Shown piece by piece: positions 59,106 to 64,000 of a stretch of 64,000 nt of DNA. Within the stretch, counting starts at the first letter, position 1; each line of letters starts with the position of its first letter. Made by a program: the position numbers and the translations under genes. A model generated the notes under the pieces. The model searched no databases, was not told where the DNA came from, and was given only the letters and a program-made list of their open reading frames with translations. This DNA comes from Megascapheus bottae (taxonomy: Eukaryota; Chordata; Mammalia; Rodentia; Geomyidae): assembly GCA_024803745.1 (NCBI GenBank), contig JANJXV010000037.1, positions 2,851,001 through 2,915,000 of the forward strand, written 5' to 3'.

Positions 59106-60581
59106 TCCAGATGGGTGTCATTCACTCAAAGCTGAGCCCATGCTCTTGCCAGCTGCCTCCAAGAAGTGTTTCCAGGAAGAGCATTTCCCAGAGCCATGTA
59201 CATGTGAGGGTTTCACTTTCCTCTTGGCTGGGGTTCAATAGCACCTCAGGATGAATTACCATACTCCTCTCTCTTGCCCTTCATGAGGTGTCCCTTTCCA
59301 TCTTATTGATGTTTACTTTTGTTCTGGATTCAAACTTGACAGGAAATAGACTTTGGATAGAGGAAGAGAGAACATTGCCCCAACTATCTAAATGCAAAAA
59401 AAGAATTTCTTAGTCCTGTGAAGGCTTAATTCTGTTGAGGAAGAAAATGATGCTGGAGGGAAAGGATACAGACTGAAAGAACACTGTTCATCAGAACTTC
59501 TGGATGAGGCCGAGAAATACTGCATGCTGAGATGTTCCCTGAGAAGACTGAGATTGTCACTGATCCACGGAGCAGCTCTGACTGGGAATCTGCTCTTGTC
59601 AACTATGAAGACAGTTTAAGTTCTAATTTACAGCCTGACTCTGCCCTCAGCTCAGTGACTACCACCATTTTGAGGAAGATTTTTCTTTAATTCAAAGACG
59701 GAGGCTGCAGGTTTTTGTGACCCATGGCTCTGGACCCCAGGAAGAGACACAACTGAGCTTCTATGGCTGTCCATACACCCAACTCACTGAGCACGGTGGT
59801 GAGGGGCACCTCGTAGGAACAGCACATTGAGTCAGTGGCTGATGTATTCAGCAGATCCAGCCAGCAATGAGCGTTTCTAACCTCAGAACGGATCTCTGCT
59901 GACTACTTCCCAAAGTTGATGCAGAGATCAGTCATTGTAGTAGAAGCATCTCAGTGCTGAATTTTGAGTCTGTAAATCAGAAAGTGATATATTTTGTATG
60001 TTGGTTATAATTGTTGATGGTTTGAATGACTGTGGTGGCTATACCTAAGCTTGCAAGGGCTAAGCATTTATTCACTAAGAGCTTTCTGTGTGAAGATATT
60101 ATATCTGGAGCAGCTTTTGTGTAACTATTCTTCCAAATCTGCCCCTCCTACCATCCAAGCTGTCCAGCACACAAATTTATACATTACAAATACTCTCAAT
60201 TTAAAATAATTTTGTTGTTTTCATGGTATAAAGGCGTGAATGGAGGGAGATGAGGACTCTCAGTTAACATTTGGCAAGAACGAGCCTAACTTTTCATATA
60301 ACTTCAGTCAAATGAACGAAATTATTATCCCAGAGTGCCATGTAAAAAATGTATTTAGACAAAGGTCCTGGGATCATCAACTTCATTTCCATATTGTAAA
60401 GTTTAAAACATAAAACCAATGTTGATTATGAATGACCAAGTAGCAAGAATGTTGCATAGACCCTACTAAGAAACTGAATGAGATAAATTTTGATATTATT
60501 CCTGAGCTAATAGTCTATGTAAAAGATTGCTAATTATTATTCAATATTATTTAGCTAATACCTTAATTTTGTTTACATTTG

Positions 60582-60587
60582 AATAAA
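60582..60587 (+). promoter_or_regulatory. Candidate distal poly(A) signal AATAAA
   Basis: Canonical hexamer in an AT-rich, repeat-poor stretch 2.66 kb after the HTR4(b) stop. AATAAA occurs often by chance in AT-rich DNA, so this is weak evidence for a longer 3' UTR. Confidence 0.25.
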
Positions 60588-61048
60588 GTACAACTACAGA
60601 TGGGCCACTTGTACAGTTTATAATACACTGTGCCCCTCACCTAATCAAAATATAAATAATATATGTGCCCATTATCAGAACATGTAATTTTATCATTTCT
60701 AAAAGATGTAAATTTTGATGATGGTTTTGTCGTTGGTTTAATGAAATGGTTAGTTGTATCTATGATTTACTAAAGGTAAGGCTTTGAAGACTCTATGATC
60801 CCCAATTCTGTTTCCTTGGAAAGCACGCACAGTCATATAATTATCAACTTTTTGATGCAGTTCCCAGGAATATTTTCTTGGAAAAACAGAAGCCTGCACA
60901 GATTTTTTTAATTGATGAATTTTATTTATTGACAAACATTGATATATTGCATATATGTTTATATTAATGCATTCTGTACATGTTTATATAAACTATATAT
61001 TAAAGGAAATTTTGAATCCTAATGCTCATAGCTGAAGTTTGATTATGC

Positions 61049-61054
61049 AATAAA
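61049..61054 (+). promoter_or_regulatory. Candidate distal poly(A) signal AATAAA
   Basis: Canonical hexamer in TATGCAATAAAACATC. It lies in non-repeat sequence before the next SINE at 61423, so it is the last plausible signal before repeats resume. Confidence 0.25.
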
Positions 61055-61422
61055 ACATCAAAGTCAAAGTCAACTCTCATGCCTCAGTACTGTGCAGCTT
61101 CTTTGAAACCCCAGAGCTCAGTGCTTTTTTCAAAAAGCTATTTGCCTTTGAAGCAGGAGAAAATTTTTCTCCGATATCTGGTTCTTTTTATATCAGCCAT
61201 AAGCCCAGGACCCTGTCTGTCTGTCTGTCCATCACTTCCACCAATGCCTTAGGCAGTGGGCTAGATCTCTCTGAATGATTATATATGAGTAGAGGATAGG
61301 GAACCTGCATATCCACTCTCAGGTCGTGAACCAGTCCTCTGTGGGAGTGTGCCAATTGCTTCAGAAAGGCTTGGGTTGAGGTTACTTGGCATGTGCCTCT
61401 TTGTGGAAAACTTTTGTGTGTA

Positions 61423-61632
61423 TGCTAGTACTGTGAGTTGAACTGGAGGTCTGGGTTCTGTTACTTATCTGTTTTGCTCAAGGCTAGTGTTCTACCACTT
61501 GAGCCACAGCTCCATTTCCAACATTTTGTGGTTAATTGGAAATGAGTTCCACAGATTGTCCTGTACAGGCTAGCTCTGAACCAGAATCCTTGGGTCTCAG
61601 CCTCCTGAGTAGGTGTGAGCCATTGGCTGAAA
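61423..61632 (-). mobile_element. Family-B composite SINE
   Basis: Antisense copy from GCTAGTACTGTGAGTTGAAC to GTAGGTGTGAGCCATTGGCT, with a small deletion in the head. Confidence 0.8.
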
Positions 61633-62184
61633 AGGTTTATTTAAATGTCATTAGCAATCTTTTCTGCTGAGTGTGGGCCCATGGAAAGACTCATACCAGC
61701 AGTCAGGAGCAGAATGAGAGCCACAAGTCCCCATTCTTCTCTTGAACTCTTTGGGCTTCTGTCTTTTCACATAAAATACAGGAAATAGACAATGATTTTG
61801 GTTTTAAATCAGAATTCATTCTTCCTATGCAGAATTTCAAAATTCCAATTACATATGAGATTCAAGCACATTAGGTTAAGAGCTAAGTTTCCATGTCTGC
61901 TCATTTTAATCCATGCACAGGAAATTCCCTTCTTAGGAGCCCCAATCCTAAACAGCAGATTAGGGAATCTCCTGCAAAGGCTGTGATCATACTTGTTTTC
62001 CCCCTAACAATACCTGCAGTATTAGTTTTTCCTGATTTCCAGGTGACAATCCTTTCTCAAACACAAAGTGCTCATGTCCTGAACTGGACATAGCAGGTAC
62101 TGGAGCTCCCCAAATCAGTCTCCAGACTAATATAGCCTTGGGAGACAGGCCCTTTGTTTTCTTTCCAGTTGATCTTGTGTTTTG

Positions 62185-62335
62185 TTTATATTTAATTTTA
62201 TTGTCAAGGTGATGTACAGAACGGTCACAGTGACATATGTAAAGATTGAGTACATTTCTTGATGAACATTGTTGCCCCTTCCCTCGTTTTTCTCCCATTT
62301 TCCCTTCTCCCCTAAACCATCAAGTTGTAAAGATA
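62185..62335 (-). mobile_element. LINE-1 3' UTR fragment, minus strand
   Basis: TTATTGTCAAGGTGATGTAC, then GAGTACATTTCTTGATGAAC and a C/T-rich block. The order matches the fragment at 36895. Confidence 0.5.
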
Positions 62336-62481
62336 ATTTGTGCTTCCACTTGGGATAAATCATCTGTAATCAGCAGAGGAAGATGAAATAACATCAATAC
62401 CTCTATTTGAGCTATGGTTTCATTTCTCAACAGTACTACAAGACTACAAGGTTCACAGATGAATATATATATTTGTTGTTG

Positions 62482-62700
62482 TTGTTTGTGTGGGTCATGG
62501 GGCTTGAACTCTGGACCAGGGCACTGTCCCTGTGCTCTCCACCTCAAGGCAATCACTCTACCACTTCTGATTTTCCAGTGGTTACTTGGAGATAACAGTC
62601 TCACAGGATTTCCTGCCAGGGCTGGCTTTGAACCATGATCCTCAGATCTCAGCCTCCTGAGTAGCTAGGATTAGACATGAGCCTCTGGCACCTGGCTCAG
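62482..62700 (-). mobile_element. Family-B composite SINE
   Basis: Antisense copy from GTGGGTCATGGGGCTTGAAC to GCCTCTGGCACCTGGCTC. Confidence 0.9.
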
Positions 62701-63862
62701 AAGCATATTTTTTAACACTACCTGCTAGGGGCTATCACCAGAGGCTTGTTAGTACCCAATATTGACAATGTTTAAAGGAACTAGAAAATAAACAAGGAGA
62801 CATATGTAAGTGAGTTAGACTCACTTACACACTGACATGTGTGGCAAAGATCACAAATATAAAGACAAGCAAGAGGTTGCTGGAGTGCTATGAATAGATA
62901 AAGAAGGCTTAAAGTAAAGAGTGAGTCCTGCTACTGGGAGAGAAGGAATCAGTTTTCAATACTATTTCTAGAGGAATAGTATGTAGGGTGTAGGTACTAG
63001 CAGATGCAAAAGCTCTGGAGCTGGGAAGAACTTGACTTAACCAACTGGAGCTCAGCTCATAGGGAAAAAACTATAGCAAGAAGTGGTATCACATAAGTAA
63101 GCAAACGCTGATATCATTCAGTGTCATTAGAAATTATTTACCAGTCCAGTTCTTTACAATGGGTTCCGCTTGGTAGGAATCATTTACATATTACATCATC
63201 AACCTGATCATTTTCCCTATTATATTGTTGAAGAAACCAAGACAAACTTTAGAGTACTTAACCTAGAGATTCCACCACATTATTGAATGTGGTATTTTGA
63301 GTCATTCCTTGGCCAATGCTCTTTTTCTGTCACAAACTAGCCTTAACATGGGATGCATGTTTCTCCTTTGCATCCTTTTTTTCCCCCCATGGAGAGATAG
63401 CTGTCTATAACCATACTATTCAGAGGCATTTCCACAGTGACTCTACTTTGGTTTTAAGGCAGTGAATACCAAATAACATCTTATCAAAAGGAAAACATAT
63501 TCTCAGTCAGAAAGAGACTTCCTATTAAAACCAATTCATTTTATCATTAATGAGGGAAAAAGTCCATCTGCTTAGGCAGTCAGTAGGTTTCCTTTACCAT
63601 TTCTTTATCATCATCTTTATGGGCATCATTCTTTTCACGTTGTGTTATCTTTCATCTGAACTAAAACCCAACGTAGATATGCCACTATTCCCATCTGAAC
63701 CCCTCAGGGACTTCTTATTGCTTGCTAGTTGTAGGCTTTCTATTGTTTTGCTAGGATTACTGTTTACAGTTCTGCCTCCAGTTATTCCTCTTTCTAGCCA
63801 CAACTCTGTGTTTCATTTATTCTCTGGCATCACTTACAAATTTGATTTCAAATGCCACTTTT

Positions 63863-64000
63863 TTACCAGTCCTGGGGCTTGAACTCAGGGACTGAGAGTT
63901 GTCCTTGGGCTTTTTCAAGGCTAGAGCTCTACCACTTGAGACACAGCACCATTTCCAGCTTTTTTTCTATGTATGTGGTACCAAGGAGAGGAATCAATCC
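63863..64000 (-). mobile_element. Family-A dimeric ID-like SINE, cut by window end
   Basis: Antisense from ACCAGTCCTGGGGCTTGAAC to ATGTATGTGGTACCAAGGAG. The ID-like half is incomplete because the window ends. Confidence 0.9.

Larger units (their letters stand above)
57919..59125 (+). other. HTR4: Probable HTR4(b) 3' untranslated region
   Basis: The stretch directly after the 5-HT4(b) stop codon is nearly free of young SINEs and L1s, unlike the introns, and reaches an AATAAA at 59100. Only a MIR-like relic (about 58836-58975) is seen inside it. The 3' end is inferred from the signal and was not observed. Further AATAAA hexamers at 60582 and 61049 could extend it. Confidence 0.55.
59126..64000. 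other. HTR4 3' flank, no gene recognised
   Basis: Beyond the candidate poly(A) site the sequence is AT-rich and largely unique to 61420. Then come two minus-strand family-B SINEs, an L1 3' end and a family-A SINE cut by the window edge. No ORF here resembles a known protein. Confidence 0.6.

Noticed and set aside
57919..64000. A neighbouring downstream gene such as FBXO38
   Set aside because: No frame in this part resembles an F-box or any other protein. Synteny suggests it lies beyond the window.

Overview
This is a vertebrate nuclear window, and almost certainly a rodent one. It has large AT-rich introns, mammalian GT-AG splice sites, many LINE-1 pieces, one B1 element, MIR relics, and dozens of short tRNA-related SINEs of two abundant types. 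The two SINE types (an ID-like dimer and an Alu/B1-headed composite, sharing a 3' module) look to me like those of heteromyid/geomyid rodents (pocket mice, kangaroo rats, pocket gophers). That taxonomic call is from memory and is an inference.

The only protein-coding gene I can support is HTR4, the serotonin 5-HT4 receptor, on the + strand. Three exons are present. Exon 18175-18328 encodes the region from the Tyr of the DRY motif into extracellular loop 2. Exon 30193-30767 encodes ECL2 through TM5, ICL3, TM6, TM7 and helix 8. Exon 57828-57918 is the terminal exon of splice form 5-HT4(b). The frames join exactly (exon junctions split an Arg codon, then fall between codons, then split an Arg codon). 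The joined reading frame implies a receptor about two residues longer than the 388-residue human 5-HT4(b), and the two extra residues lie in ICL3. The exons for the N-terminus through TM3 lie before the window. A repeat-poor stretch after the stop, with an AATAAA at 59100, is the likely 3' UTR.

The rest is intronic or flanking DNA. 1-18174: a probable solo LTR (about 2.5-3.0 kb), several microsatellites, a dense SINE cluster (12.0-14.8 kb) with a SINE-in-SINE insertion, and a 250-nt pyrimidine tract leading into the first exon. 18329-30192: SINEs, an AT-rich island (24.9-25.45 kb), an ancient L1 remnant and a second long pyrimidine tract. 30768-57827: three younger L1 pieces, including a well-preserved 5'-inverted (twin-primed) L1 with perfect 15-bp target-site duplications. 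That L1 sits inside an unusual purine-rich, roughly 210-bp-period degenerate tandem array (about 38.57-44.1 kb). I consider the array the most unusual structure in the window. 57919-64000: 3' UTR, flank, SINEs and an L1 3' end.

No intact tRNA, rRNA, CRISPR, phage or bacterial feature was seen. Repeat family names are by eye; no library search was possible.
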